Source: Sphingopyxis soli
Lineage (GTDB): Bacteria; Pseudomonadota; Alphaproteobacteria; Sphingomonadales; Sphingomonadaceae
Direction of reading: 5' to 3'
Assembly (NCBI RefSeq): GCF_018682675.1
Contig: NZ_JAFMTR010000109.1
Coordinates: forward strand, 22,964-86,963
Length of the DNA stretch: 64,000 nucleotides
Part shown: positions 1 to 7,980 of the stretch, piece by piece
How positions within the stretch are numbered: position 1 is the stretch's first letter
Layout: each line of letters begins with the position of its first letter
Notes under the pieces: generated by a model
What the model was told of the DNA's origin: nothing
Databases searched by the model: none
Seen by the model: the letters and a program-made list of their open reading frames with translations, nothing else
Program-made: the position numbers and the translations under genes

Positions 1-567
1 GGAGTCAATCGCAGCCTCACCTATGTCGAGGACGAGCGCAATTACGGCCAGCGTGATTTCTGGGCGACCGCCGGGGAAACGATCGCGCGCCGCCGCGGCG
101 ATTGCGAGGATTTCGCGATCCTGAAAATGCAGATGCTGCGCGCCGCCGGGATCGACGACGCCCACATGAAACTCGTCCTGCTGCGCGATCTCGCGCTGGG
201 CGCCGACCATGCGGTGTTGCTCGTCCGGTCGAAGGATGGCTGGTTGGCACTCGATAATATGACCGACCGTCTCTATGGCGGCCCGCAAGCCGACGAGATG
301 CGGCCGATGCTGTCGTTCAGCGGCGCGCAGCGCTGGGTCCACGGCTATGCCGACCGCCAGCCCGCGCCAGCGCGGCTCGCTGTTCCGGGACATTCCGATG
401 CCGCGTCGGCGCGGATAGGAAATTGGACGATGGCGAGGCTTGACCGACGGCCCGAAAAGACCGCAGCAACGCGCGACGCCGCGACCGGCTTCGTGCTGGC
501 CAGCCTCACGGCCGCGCGGACCGTGCGCGACATGGTCGGTCGGCGGCGGCTGTTCGAAACGCGATAG
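1..567 (+). CDS. LapG-like periplasmic transglutaminase-like cysteine protease (BTLCP family), 5' end missing
   Basis: The frame is open from base 1 to TAG at 565-567, so the N-terminus with its expected signal peptide lies outside the window. The visible 188 residues carry the papain/transglutaminase-like triad: Cys in RGDCEDFA (codons near 106-129), His in GADHAVLLV (near 199-225) and Asp in LALDN (near 244-258). This arrangement is typical of bacterial transglutaminase-like cysteine proteases (PF06035), the family of LapG, which clips LapA-type adhesins after a di-alanine. The assignment to LapG rather than another BTLCP is an inference from context: a T1SS and a giant adhesin with a PAAG motif follow within 17 kb. 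An in-frame ATG at 127 is not the start, because it lies downstream of the catalytic Cys. No LapD-like GGDEF/EAL receptor is in the window; it could lie upstream. Confidence 0.85.
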   Translation, partial: GVNRSLTYVEDERNYGQRDFWATAGETIARRRGDCEDFAILKMQMLRAAGIDDAHMKLVLLRDLALGADHAVLLVRSKDGWLALDNMTDRLYGGPQADEMRPMLSFSGAQRWVHGYADRQPAPARLAVPGHSDAASARIGNWTMARLDRRPEKTAATRDAATGFVLASLTAARTVRDMVGRRRLFETR

Positions 568-752
568 CAAGGCACGCGGCCACCCTAACGATACGGGCCG
601 CAATATCGTGCCAGTTCGGCAGTATCGCGCGCGACGCGACTCGCCGCGTATCGACTCTGCGCGCGACTCGGGCCATGGCCTAAATGATTAAGGATTGCGC
701 CCGAACCGATCATATTCTGGGACACTTAGCCCGCACGTCGGCGGCGGGCGTT

Positions 753-768
753 CTATCCATAGGGGTAG
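753..768. promoter_or_regulatory. Putative NarL/LuxR-type operator, site 1
   Basis: The imperfect palindrome CTATCCATAGGGGTAG reads CTACCCC-TATGG-ATAG on the other strand. It matches the motif found upstream of the other genes of the surface island (16937, 20871, 22739, with variants at 884 and 22966). The half-site TACCCCT resembles the heptamers bound by NarL-family regulators. Function is inferred. Confidence 0.4.
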
Positions 769-883
769 CACCGCATTGCTCGGTCCCGCACCCATGCATC
801 ATTTAACATTCTGCATTTCATGTGTTAAGCAGAGCCCACTCGCCGGAAGGGCCGGCAGGGGAGAAGGGGAGCGGGAACCGGCG

Positions 884-901
884 CTACCTCTTTGGGGGTA
901 G
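884..901. promoter_or_regulatory. Putative NarL/LuxR-type operator, site 2
   Basis: CTACCTCTTTGGGGGTAG is an inverted repeat with CTACC and GGTAG arms. It is the most symmetric copy of the island motif, but lacks the ATA half. It sits about 45 bp upstream of the candidate -10 at 937-942, a usual place for an activator. Function is inferred. Confidence 0.4.
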
Positions 902-1094
902 AGGGCTGAATCCCGATGGAATCCCTAAGCAAATTGTATAACCATATTTGCAGTAAATCGATCACGAATCGAAAAAGTTAACGCGATTTAACAAAACAAA
1001 CGATCCGGGTTTGATGATCGTCGGGGACATGCGGTTCGAGTGAGGTTGAAAAACAAAATGGGTTGCCTTGACTGAACTTTCAGGGAGGCGGGTG

Positions 1095-1835
1095 ATGTTG
1101 GAGGTGGTTCAAATTTCGCTGGTGGCGAAAAACGAAATCGCAAGGGAGGGTTTGCGAAACATACTTTCGAGTGACAATTTTCGGATCGAAGCCTCGGTGT
1201 CGGATGTATCGGCGCTTCTCGATCCGGACGGGAATATCGAACGCGACGACGACCATCATGTGATCGTCATCGACAGTGGAAACGCAGGTTTCGGGCTCGA
1301 CGCGTGCCGCAGGCTCGCCGCGAAGCGAAGCAGGACGCGGCTGGCGCTGCTCATGGACCATTATTCCTTCGAGGACGTGGTCGAAGCGTTCCAGATCGGC
1401 GCCGACGGCGTCATCATCAAGGAAATTTCCTGCGCGCCGCTCACCGAATCGATCCGGCTGGTGGCGCTTGGCGAAAAGGTTTTCCCGTCGCAGCTGGTCA
1501 ACAATCTGACGAGCTGGATTCCGACCGCGATGGCGGGCGACTGGAAGGTCAGCGCGGCGTCGGTCGGCCTTTCCGACCGCGAGATCGAGATTCTCGAAAG
1601 CATCATGGCGGGCATGGCGAACAAGGTCATCGCGCGGCAGTTCGGGATCTGCGAAGCCACGGTGAAGGTGCATGTGAAGGCGATCCTCCGCAAGCTGGGG
1701 GTCGAGAACCGCACCCAGGCCGCGACGTGGGGAGTGAAAAACGGTTTAGGTGAACCGGTGCAGCTCAATTTGCGGGAGGTACGGCCGGCGCGGGCTCTCC
1801 CCAAGCTGTCACCGGTCACGGGACGGTCGGCCTGA
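1095..1835 (+). CDS. NarL/FixJ-family response regulator (receiver domain plus LuxR HTH)
   Basis: The 246-aa protein is a two-domain transcription factor. Residues about 4-125 form a receiver-like domain with the candidate phospho-acceptor Asp in IVIDS and the conserved Lys in GVIIKE. Residues about 160-225 form a LuxR-type helix-turn-helix: LSDREIEILESIMAGMANK, then a recognition helix in CEATVKVHVKAILRKLGV. The acidic residues usually found near the receiver N-terminus are not evident (VVQISLVAKNEI), so classical phosphorylation is uncertain. I chose ATG 1095 over TTG 1068 because AGGGAGG lies 6 bp upstream of it. The gene faces the T1SS operon convergently and is preceded by two copies of the island motif, so it may regulate itself and the secretion genes. 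The final 30 residues are a non-conserved tail. Confidence 0.85.
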   Translation: MLEVVQISLVAKNEIAREGLRNILSSDNFRIEASVSDVSALLDPDGNIERDDDHHVIVIDSGNAGFGLDACRRLAAKRSRTRLALLMDHYSFEDVVEAFQIGADGVIIKEISCAPLTESIRLVALGEKVFPSQLVNNLTSWIPTAMAGDWKVSAASVGLSDREIEILESIMAGMANKVIARQFGICEATVKVHVKAILRKLGVENRTQAATWGVKNGLGEPVQLNLREVRPARALPKLSPVTGRSA

Positions 1836-1896
1836 TCGCCCCGAAAAGCCGAACGGGACGACGCGCAGCCTCCCGTAGCTTGCGACAAGCACAACA

Positions 1897-1932
1897 AAAG
1901 CGGGCTCCGGATCGAAATCCGGAGCCCGCTTT
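1897..1932. terminator. Bidirectional Rho-independent terminator
   Basis: A perfect 16-bp stem (AAAGCGGGCTCCGGAT and its complement) closes a CGAA loop. The stem begins with AAA and ends with TTT, so it works from either side. It lies between the convergent regulator gene (ends 1835) and the hlyD gene (ends 1957) and probably ends both transcripts. Confidence 0.9.
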
Positions 1933-1956
1933 CATTCCGGTCCCGACCGGCGGCGA

Positions 1957-3228
1957 TCAGCGTTCGGTAAAGGCTTCCGAGCGCGCCCGCAGGAAAGGCT
2001 TGAACAAGTAGCTGAGCACGCTCTTCTTGCCCGTGATCACCTCGACGTCGCAGATCATGCCGGGGCTGATCGGCAGCTTGCGCTGCCCGCTCTTGAGATA
2101 AGCGACGTCGGTCTCGACGACGACGGTGAAATAGGCCTCCTTCGCGACCTCGTCATAGATGCTGTCGGCCGAGACCTGCACGACGCGGCCCGACAAGGCG
2201 CCATAGATGGCGAAGTCATAGGCCGTGACCTTCACGTTCGCGCGGTCGCCGACCTTGATGAACGCGATGTCGCGCGGCGCGACGCGCGCCTCGACGAGCA
2301 ATTTGTCGCCGACGGGCACGACCTGCATGATCTTCTGCCCTGCCTGGACGAAGCCGCCGACCGTCGTGACCTGCACGTCGTTGACGATCCCGTTGACCGG
2401 CGAGCGGATTTCGCTGCGATCCCGGCGCCCGGCGGCCCCGCGCAGCGATTCCGAATTCACCGCCATCTTGGCGATCAGCTGGTTGCGTTCGTTGAGCGCC
2501 TCCTGCCGGAACTGCAGTCCCGCCTCGGACATCTGCGCGCGCGCCTCGCTGATCGCCGCCGAGGCGCGCGAGGCCGCCTGTTCGGCGGCGGCGAGCTTGC
2601 CGCGGATTTCGGTCGCCTCGCGCCGGGCGTTGAGCAATTCGGTCTGCGGAACGATCGATTTGGCCGCGAGCGGTTCGAGCAGGTCGACCTGATTCTGCGC
2701 AAGGCCGAGGCTGGACTTCAGCGACGCGATCGTCGCCTGCGCCTCGTCATAATCGCGGCGGCGCTGCTCGACCGCGGCCGCAAGCGCGGCCTGCCGGCTC
2801 TTCAGCGCCGCAGCGCGCACCGATTGCAGGTCGGCCTCCTGGCTGCATTCGGCCTGGCTTTGCCCGGGGCCGCAAGCGGCGCCCGCGCCGCTGCCGCTCC
2901 CCTCGCGCCCCAGCCGCGCCGCGCGCGCGGCAAGCGAGCGGTTCTCGGCCTCGATCTGGCCGAGCTGCGACGAGGATTCGGTGTCGTCGAGCCGGACCAG
3001 CAACTGGCCCCGGCGCACCGGCTGACCCGGCCGGACGACGATGTCGAGGATCGTCGCCGGTTCCGACGACTGGACGACCTGCGCCTTGCTGGAGGGGATG
3101 ACGCGGCCCTGTCCGCGCGTCACCTCCTCGACCTTGGCGAAGCTCGCCCAACTCACGAAAACGAACAGCCCGACAGCCGACGCCAGGATCACCCGGCGGG
3201 TTCCCACATAGGAGCGCGCCCTGATCAC
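1957..3228 (-). CDS. HlyD-family T1SS periplasmic adaptor (membrane fusion protein), LapC-like
   Basis: The 423-aa membrane fusion protein links the inner-membrane ABC exporter to the TolC channel. One N-terminal membrane anchor (about residues 12-30, VILASAVGLFVFVSWASFA) is followed by a lipoyl-like half-motif (GRVIPSSKAQVVQSSEPATI). A long Ala/Gln/Glu-rich coiled-coil hairpin spans about residues 85-255, and a beta-barrel region follows with RSPVNGIVNDVQVTTVGGFV. The start is GTG, sharing GTGA with the stop of the upstream hydrolase gene, so translation is probably coupled. It is the last gene of the leftward operon adhesin - tolC - ABC - hydrolase - hlyD, ending at the strong terminator at 1897-1932. 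A small Gly/Cys-rich insertion (SGSGAGAACGPGQSQAEC) interrupts the first helix. Confidence 0.93.
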   Translation of the reverse strand: MIRARSYVGTRRVILASAVGLFVFVSWASFAKVEEVTRGQGRVIPSSKAQVVQSSEPATILDIVVRPGQPVRRGQLLVRLDDTESSSQLGQIEAENRSLAARAARLGREGSGSGAGAACGPGQSQAECSQEADLQSVRAAALKSRQAALAAAVEQRRRDYDEAQATIASLKSSLGLAQNQVDLLEPLAAKSIVPQTELLNARREATEIRGKLAAAEQAASRASAAISEARAQMSEAGLQFRQEALNERNQLIAKMAVNSESLRGAAGRRDRSEIRSPVNGIVNDVQVTTVGGFVQAGQKIMQVVPVGDKLLVEARVAPRDIAFIKVGDRANVKVTAYDFAIYGALSGRVVQVSADSIYDEVAKEAYFTVVVETDVAYLKSGQRKLPISPGMICDVEVITGKKSVLSYLFKPFLRARSEAFTER

Positions 3229-4289
3229 AAACCGCTCTCCTTCAATCCGATGTCATAGTCGCCGCCCTGTTGCGCCGCGATCATCCGCGACGCGCGGCTC
3301 GCTTCCTCGGGCGCCGGGATCGCGAGCTCCCAGCCCTTGGCGGTGTCGAGACGGCCGCCATTGTCGTTTTCGGCGCGCCGGTCCTGCAGCGCGGCGGTCG
3401 GGTCGCCCGCCGCCGCGAGCGTCCGCCCGTCGCCACCTGCGCCCCCGCCGTCCTTCGCCAGCGACGCGCGCGGCAGGATTGCCGGGATCGCCTCCATTCC
3501 GCTGTAGCGGCCCGAAAAGGCGCCCGGCGTGCCCCAGCGGCCCGGCCAGCGATAGAAGATATGCGCGCCGATCTGCGCGAGCTTGACCAGCTTGGGCGCC
3601 CAATAGGGCGACACATAATTGGCGTGATAATGGGTCGCATAGCCGACCGCGGGCTCGACATAGCCGTTGAGGGCGGCAAGCGCGACCTCCTCGGCTTCCT
3701 TCCACGCCTCGGCATTGGGGCGCCGCTTCAGCGAGCCGTCGCAGGTGAAGCTGAACTGGCACACCGGCCGGTTCACGCCCTGATAGACGACGCCGCACAC
3801 CGATTTCGGGAAAGCGGGATGCATCATGCGATTGAGCACGACCTGCGCGACCGCGCGCCGTCCCTTGACCGGTTCGAACCCGGCCTCGAAATAGACCGCC
3901 TGCGTCAGGCATTTGAGCGCGGTCAGCCGCGCGATCTGGTCGGCGGCCACCGGCTCGAAGGGCCGCGCCTTCACGACCGGGCCGTGGGCGAAGGGAATCG
4001 CCTCGTTGCGCGTGATCGCGGTTTCGGGCGCCTCGACGATCATCTGCGCGGGGTCTTCGGTCAGCTTGATCAGCTCGACCATCTCGCGATCGAGCTTGGG
4101 CGGCGGCGCCGCGTCCTGCGCATGATAGTCGGCATCGCCGACGCCAAACAGATCACCGAGCTGCGCCCACAGCGCGTTCGAAGTCAGCAGCGACACGACG
4201 ACGACGATCCCGACGAGCCATAACGCCGTGCGACGATTGTCGTCGGCAGCGACGGTGCCATAGCGGCGGGGGGCGACGACTGCGCTCAT
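3225..4289 (-). CDS. SleB-type cell-wall hydrolase embedded in the T1SS operon
   Basis: The 354-aa protein has one N-terminal membrane segment (about residues 22-44) and a central cell-wall-hydrolase domain (PF07486, about residues 130-255). Characteristic stretches are CLTQAVYFEAGFEP, GRRAVAQVVLNRM and THYHANYVSPYW. The Glu of YFEAG matches the catalytic Glu expected for this lytic-transglycosylase-like fold. The C-terminal 100 residues are low-complexity and unassigned. The gene is locked into the operon: ATGA overlap with the ABC gene upstream and GTGA overlap with hlyD downstream. Family knowledge says such enzymes cut peptidoglycan. That it opens the wall locally for assembly of the secretion channel or surfacing of the adhesin is my inference from position. 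Confidence 0.85.
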   Translation of the reverse strand: MSAVVAPRRYGTVAADDNRRTALWLVGIVVVVSLLTSNALWAQLGDLFGVGDADYHAQDAAPPPKLDREMVELIKLTEDPAQMIVEAPETAITRNEAIPFAHGPVVKARPFEPVAADQIARLTALKCLTQAVYFEAGFEPVKGRRAVAQVVLNRMMHPAFPKSVCGVVYQGVNRPVCQFSFTCDGSLKRRPNAEAWKEAEEVALAALNGYVEPAVGYATHYHANYVSPYWAPKLVKLAQIGAHIFYRWPGRWGTPGAFSGRYSGMEAIPAILPRASLAKDGGGAGGDGRTLAAAGDPTAALQDRRAENDNGGRLDTAKGWELAIPAPEEASRASRMIAAQQGGDYDIGLKESGL

Positions 4290-6472
4290 GGCAGCGTCCG
4301 CTGTGCGAGGATTTCGTCGCGCGGGCCGTCGGCGACGATCCGGCCATTGTCCATCACGATCAGCCGGTCGACGAGGTTCAGCACCGCCATCCGGTGCGTC
4401 GCGAGGATCAGTGTCTGGCCGGCGGGGATCGCGGTCCGCAACCGGTCGACGAACATTTGCTCGGTCTGGCTGTCCATTGCCCCGGTCGGCTCGTCGAGGA
4501 AGAGCAGATGCGCCGGGGTCACCAGCGCACGCGCCAGCACCAGAAAGCTGCGCTGGCCGCCCGACAGGCGCGAGCCGCGTTCGCCGATGTGGAAATCGAA
4601 CCCGGTGGCGTCGCGGCCGATGAAAGCATCGGCGCCCGACCGCTTCACCGCCTCGATGATCGCGGCGTCGTTCGCTTCGTTCGCGCCGACGAGCAGATTC
4701 TCCCGCACCGTGCCGCTGAACAGCTCGGCGTCCTGCCCGACGAAGCGCAGCGTTTCGCGAAGGTCGTGCGGATCATATTGTCGGCTTTCGAGGCCGTCGA
4801 TGCGATAGCTGCCGGCGGTGGGGTCATAGAGACCGCAAAGCAGGCGGCCGAGCGTCGATTTGCCCGACGCGACGCGGCCGATCAGCCCGATGCGCTCGCC
4901 GGGCTCGATCGTCAGGCTGATGTCGGCGAGCGCCTCGCGCTCGGTCTCGGGATAGCAGAACCCCGCATGGTCGAGCTGCAGGCGCCCGTCGCGAATTGCC
5001 GGCGTGATCGAGCGGCTGCCTTTCTCGCGCTCGTCCTCCTGGTCCATCAGCAATTGCAGGCTGTTCAGCGTGACGAAGGCTTGCCGCCCGCGCGTCATCA
5101 GGAAGGCGAGCTGTCCGACCGGCGCGAGCGAGCGGCTGGCGAGCATGACGATGGCGATGATCGCGCCCATCGAGATGATGCCGGCGTTGAACAGATAGAA
5201 GCCGCCGATGATCAGCGCGATGCTCGTTCCCTGCTGACAGAGCGTGGCGAGGTTGACCGCGGTCGCGGTCAGCTTGCGCATCTCCTCCTGCGTATAGGCG
5301 TTCGAGGCCGAGAGCCGCCGCCACTTGCCGAGCATTCGCCCTTCGGCGCGGCACGCCTTCACCGTTTCGAGGCTGCCGATCGATTCGATCAGCGTCGTCT
5401 GGAGCAGGCTGGCGTCGACCTGCGCGTCGGCGACCGCAAGGCTCATCCGCCGCTGGAGCACCCAGCCCATGACGAGCATGATCGCCATCGAAACGATCGG
5501 AATCACCGCCAGCCAGCCGCCCAGCAGCGCGATCAGGCCGACGAAGACGAAGAGGAAGAGGATGTCGGTGACCAGCACCACGGTGGTCGAGGCGAAGAAA
5601 TCGCGCACCTGCTCATATTCGGTCACGCGCCGCGCGAGCGCGCCGGTGCTGCCGCGCTGTGTCGCGAGCGGCAGGTTCAATACCTTGTCGAGCAGGCGCT
5701 GCGACAGCCGCGCGTCGATCCCGCGTCCGACCTCGTCGATCAGCCCGGTGCGGGCGAGCCGCAACCCATATTCGACCGCGATCGCGAACATCGCGCCGAG
5801 CGCGAGCACCCACAGGCTCGACGCCGCCTTGTTCGGGATGATGCGGTCATAGACGTTCATCGTGAACAGCGGCATCGCGAAGGCGAGCAGGCTGATCAGG
5901 AACGACGCGAGCATGACATAGGCATATTGCCCGCGCTCCTTCCACACCTCGCTCCAGAACCAGTGGTGCTTCGCCGCCTCGTCCCACGGCCGCTCGCGCG
6001 CCGCCTCGCTCGACGGATCGTGGCGCACGATCACGCCCTGCCCCGAATAGGCGGCCTCGAGCTGCGCCCGGTCGACGCCGATATCGACGCTTGCCCCCGG
6101 CAGGCGCACCGAACAGGCATCGCCATCGAGATCGGTGAGGATCAGCGGCCGTTCGCCATCGACGAGCAGAATCGCGGGCACGTCCTGCGTGTTCCAGCCC
6201 GCCAGCGGCCGGCGCACGAGATGGCAGCGCAGCCCGACGGCGTCGAGCGCATGGTCGATCTGGTCGAGCGGGACGAACCCGTCCTCGTCGAGCGCCAGCC
6301 CCTTCTTGACGCGTCCCTCGGCGAAGGGGCGCTCGAACATCGCCGCGATGCCGGCGACCGTATCGAGCAGCTCGTCACCCGCGGCAGATTCCGCCCGCCA
6401 GCTTTCGAACCCCGTCATCAGCGAAACGTCGCGAAGGCGGCGGGCTCCACGCATATGACCCGGAAAATTCAC
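4286..6472 (-). CDS. T1SS ABC transporter (permease/ATPase) with C39-like domain, LapB type
   Basis: The 728-aa inner-membrane exporter energises T1SS. Residues about 25-150 form a peptidase-C39-like domain without the expected catalytic Cys, i.e. a non-cleaving recognition domain as in HlyB and LapB. A six-helix membrane domain follows (about 175-460), then a nucleotide-binding domain with Walker A GRVASGKST, signature LSGGQRS, Walker B LLFLDEPTGAMD and H-loop ATHR. The start is GTG at 6472, overlapping the tolC stop as GTGA; an in-frame ATG six codons later is the alternative. It is flanked by TolC, HlyD and the giant adhesin on the same strand, which is therefore its likely substrate. Confidence 0.93.
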   Translation of the reverse strand: MNFPGHMRGARRLRDVSLMTGFESWRAESAAGDELLDTVAGIAAMFERPFAEGRVKKGLALDEDGFVPLDQIDHALDAVGLRCHLVRRPLAGWNTQDVPAILLVDGERPLILTDLDGDACSVRLPGASVDIGVDRAQLEAAYSGQGVIVRHDPSSEAARERPWDEAAKHHWFWSEVWKERGQYAYVMLASFLISLLAFAMPLFTMNVYDRIIPNKAASSLWVLALGAMFAIAVEYGLRLARTGLIDEVGRGIDARLSQRLLDKVLNLPLATQRGSTGALARRVTEYEQVRDFFASTTVVLVTDILFLFVFVGLIALLGGWLAVIPIVSMAIMLVMGWVLQRRMSLAVADAQVDASLLQTTLIESIGSLETVKACRAEGRMLGKWRRLSASNAYTQEEMRKLTATAVNLATLCQQGTSIALIIGGFYLFNAGIISMGAIIAIVMLASRSLAPVGQLAFLMTRGRQAFVTLNSLQLLMDQEDEREKGSRSITPAIRDGRLQLDHAGFCYPETEREALADISLTIEPGERIGLIGRVASGKSTLGRLLCGLYDPTAGSYRIDGLESRQYDPHDLRETLRFVGQDAELFSGTVRENLLVGANEANDAAIIEAVKRSGADAFIGRDATGFDFHIGERGSRLSGGQRSFLVLARALVTPAHLLFLDEPTGAMDSQTEQMFVDRLRTAIPAGQTLILATHRMAVLNLVDRLIVMDNGRIVADGPRDEILAQRTLP

Positions 6473-7866
6473 CGCGGTTCCCGCATCGACGCCGGGTCGG
6501 TCTGCGGCGCGGTCCGGACCTTGAAACGCTCGCGCGCGTTCGCAGTCGCGGCCTTCGGCGGCGCGACCTCCATCGCGGCGAGCAGGTCATTGAGCGCCGC
6601 CAGCAATTTGAACTCGGCATAGAATTGCGCGAATTTGGCGGTCTCGGCGCGCACCTGGACATTGTAGCGCGTGTTTTGCGCATCCAGCACGTCGAGCAGC
6701 GAGCGGCGGCCGACGTTGAACTGGGCGCGGTACGACCGCAGCAGTTCGTCCGAGACGCGGCTCTGCTCCTCCAGCTCCTTGACCAGCCTGCCCTGCGCGT
6801 CCCACGTATTCCAAGCGACGCGCACATCCTCCTCGGCCTCGCGCACCATCTGGTCGACGCGGAAGCGCGCTTCGCGCTCGCGGCGGTACATCTCCTGCAC
6901 CTTCGCCTTCTTGATCCCGCCGTTGAATATGTCCCAGCGCATCACGACGCCCGCCTGCAGGTCGTTGGTTTCGCCGCGGAAGCCGTCGATATCGTCGCCG
7001 ATCCGCGCATTGCCCTCGAGCGCGAGCGTCGGCATCTGCTCGGCCTTCGCCTTGCCGACCATCGCGTGCGCTGCGTCGAGATCGGCCTGCGCCTCGCGCA
7101 CCCGGGGGTTGCGTTCGCGCGCGCGGGCGAGCGCTTCTTCGAGCGAGGCGGGGATATTGCCCGCGAGCGACGGCGGCAACGAGGCACCGTCGACGAGTTC
7201 GAGCCCGGTCAGCGTGCGAAACGACGCCCCGGTGTTGACGAGGTCGAGGTTGGACTCGGTCAATCGCGCCTGCGCCGCCTGCTGGCGCTCCTCGGCCTGC
7301 TGCTGGTCGGCGATGCTGAGCGAGCCCTTGGCGACACCCTCACGCAGGTCTGCCACGAGCCTGGAGTGGAAATCGATATTGTCCTGCGACGCCGCGACGA
7401 TGCGTTGCTGCAGCAGATAGTCGAGATATTGGCGCGTCACCTGCAGCGCGATGAACTGCGAGCGTTCCTCGACGCGAAAGGCGGCGCCGTCGGTGCGCGA
7501 TGCCTGGCGCTTCACCTCCTTGCTCCGCACGCCGCCGTCGAACAGCATCTGTTCGATGCGCAGGCTGCCCTCGACCGGATAAAGCTTGTCGTCGGCGATG
7601 CCGAGGTTGCGCCGGGTGCCGTTTTCAAGCCGGCGGATTCCCGCCGATCCCTCGACCGAAACGCGCGGCAGGAACAGGCCTTGCGCCTGTTCGCGCTCGA
7701 ACTCGATCGCGGTGCGGTTTTCGACCGCCTGGTTGATCTCGGGGTTGGTCTGCATCGCCGTTTCGACCGCGGTCTTGAGCTCGACACGCTGCGCGCGCGC
7801 TGGTCCCGATATCGCGACGACAGCGACGGCGGTGAGCAACAAGGCTGCTGTACGGATGTTCGGCAT
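6469..7866 (-). CDS. TolC-family outer-membrane channel, LapE-like
   Basis: The 465-aa outer-membrane efflux protein has a signal peptide (residues 1-25, ending ARA) and two copies of the TolC helical repeat (about residues 28-215 and 240-430). The family hallmark YRAQFNVGRRSLLDVLDAQN is near residue 395. A good ribosome-binding site (AGGGGAAG) precedes ATG 7866. It lies 114 bp downstream of the adhesin gene, overlaps the ABC gene by GTGA, and provides the third component of the first T1SS. A second, divergent TolC is encoded at 21040-22650, so each T1SS module has its own channel gene. Confidence 0.92.
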   Translation of the reverse strand: MPNIRTAALLLTAVAVVAISGPARAQRVELKTAVETAMQTNPEINQAVENRTAIEFEREQAQGLFLPRVSVEGSAGIRRLENGTRRNLGIADDKLYPVEGSLRIEQMLFDGGVRSKEVKRQASRTDGAAFRVEERSQFIALQVTRQYLDYLLQQRIVAASQDNIDFHSRLVADLREGVAKGSLSIADQQQAEERQQAAQARLTESNLDLVNTGASFRTLTGLELVDGASLPPSLAGNIPASLEEALARARERNPRVREAQADLDAAHAMVGKAKAEQMPTLALEGNARIGDDIDGFRGETNDLQAGVVMRWDIFNGGIKKAKVQEMYRREREARFRVDQMVREAEEDVRVAWNTWDAQGRLVKELEEQSRVSDELLRSYRAQFNVGRRSLLDVLDAQNTRYNVQVRAETAKFAQFYAEFKLLAALNDLLAAMEVAPPKAATANARERFKVRTAPQTDPASMREPR

Positions 7867-7980
7867 CTTACTTCCCCTGCATTTCCCTCGGCTGTCTTCG
7901 GAGGATCGCGGTGCCTGCCCTTTCGGCCTGCGTTGCTTCCCCCATTGCGCCCTTTTTCTTTTGGTCCGTCTTCCCTTTGG

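Larger units (their letters stand above)
568..1094. promoter_or_regulatory. 527-bp gene-free upstream region of the NarL-type regulator
   Basis: I see no convincing coding region. The stretch holds two inverted-repeat sites (753-768 and 884-901, listed separately). From about 925 it becomes strikingly AT-rich for this genome, with a TATAAC hexamer at 937-942 that could be a -10 element. There is no good -35 at the right distance, which would fit an activator-dependent promoter with the 884-901 site centred upstream of it. The Shine-Dalgarno AGGGAGG lies at 1082-1088. Confidence 0.5.

Noticed and set aside
127..567. Start of the first protein at ATG 127
   Set aside because: The catalytic Cys motif GDCEDFA lies upstream in the same open frame, so the gene continues beyond the left edge.
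695..901. 68-codon frame in the upstream region of the NarL-type regulator
   Set aside because: No ribosome-binding site and no family signal; it runs through two operator-like palindromes.
7867..7980. Possible attenuator between adhesin and tolC
   Set aside because: The pyrimidine-rich stretch has no stable stem next to it; I could not support a terminator.
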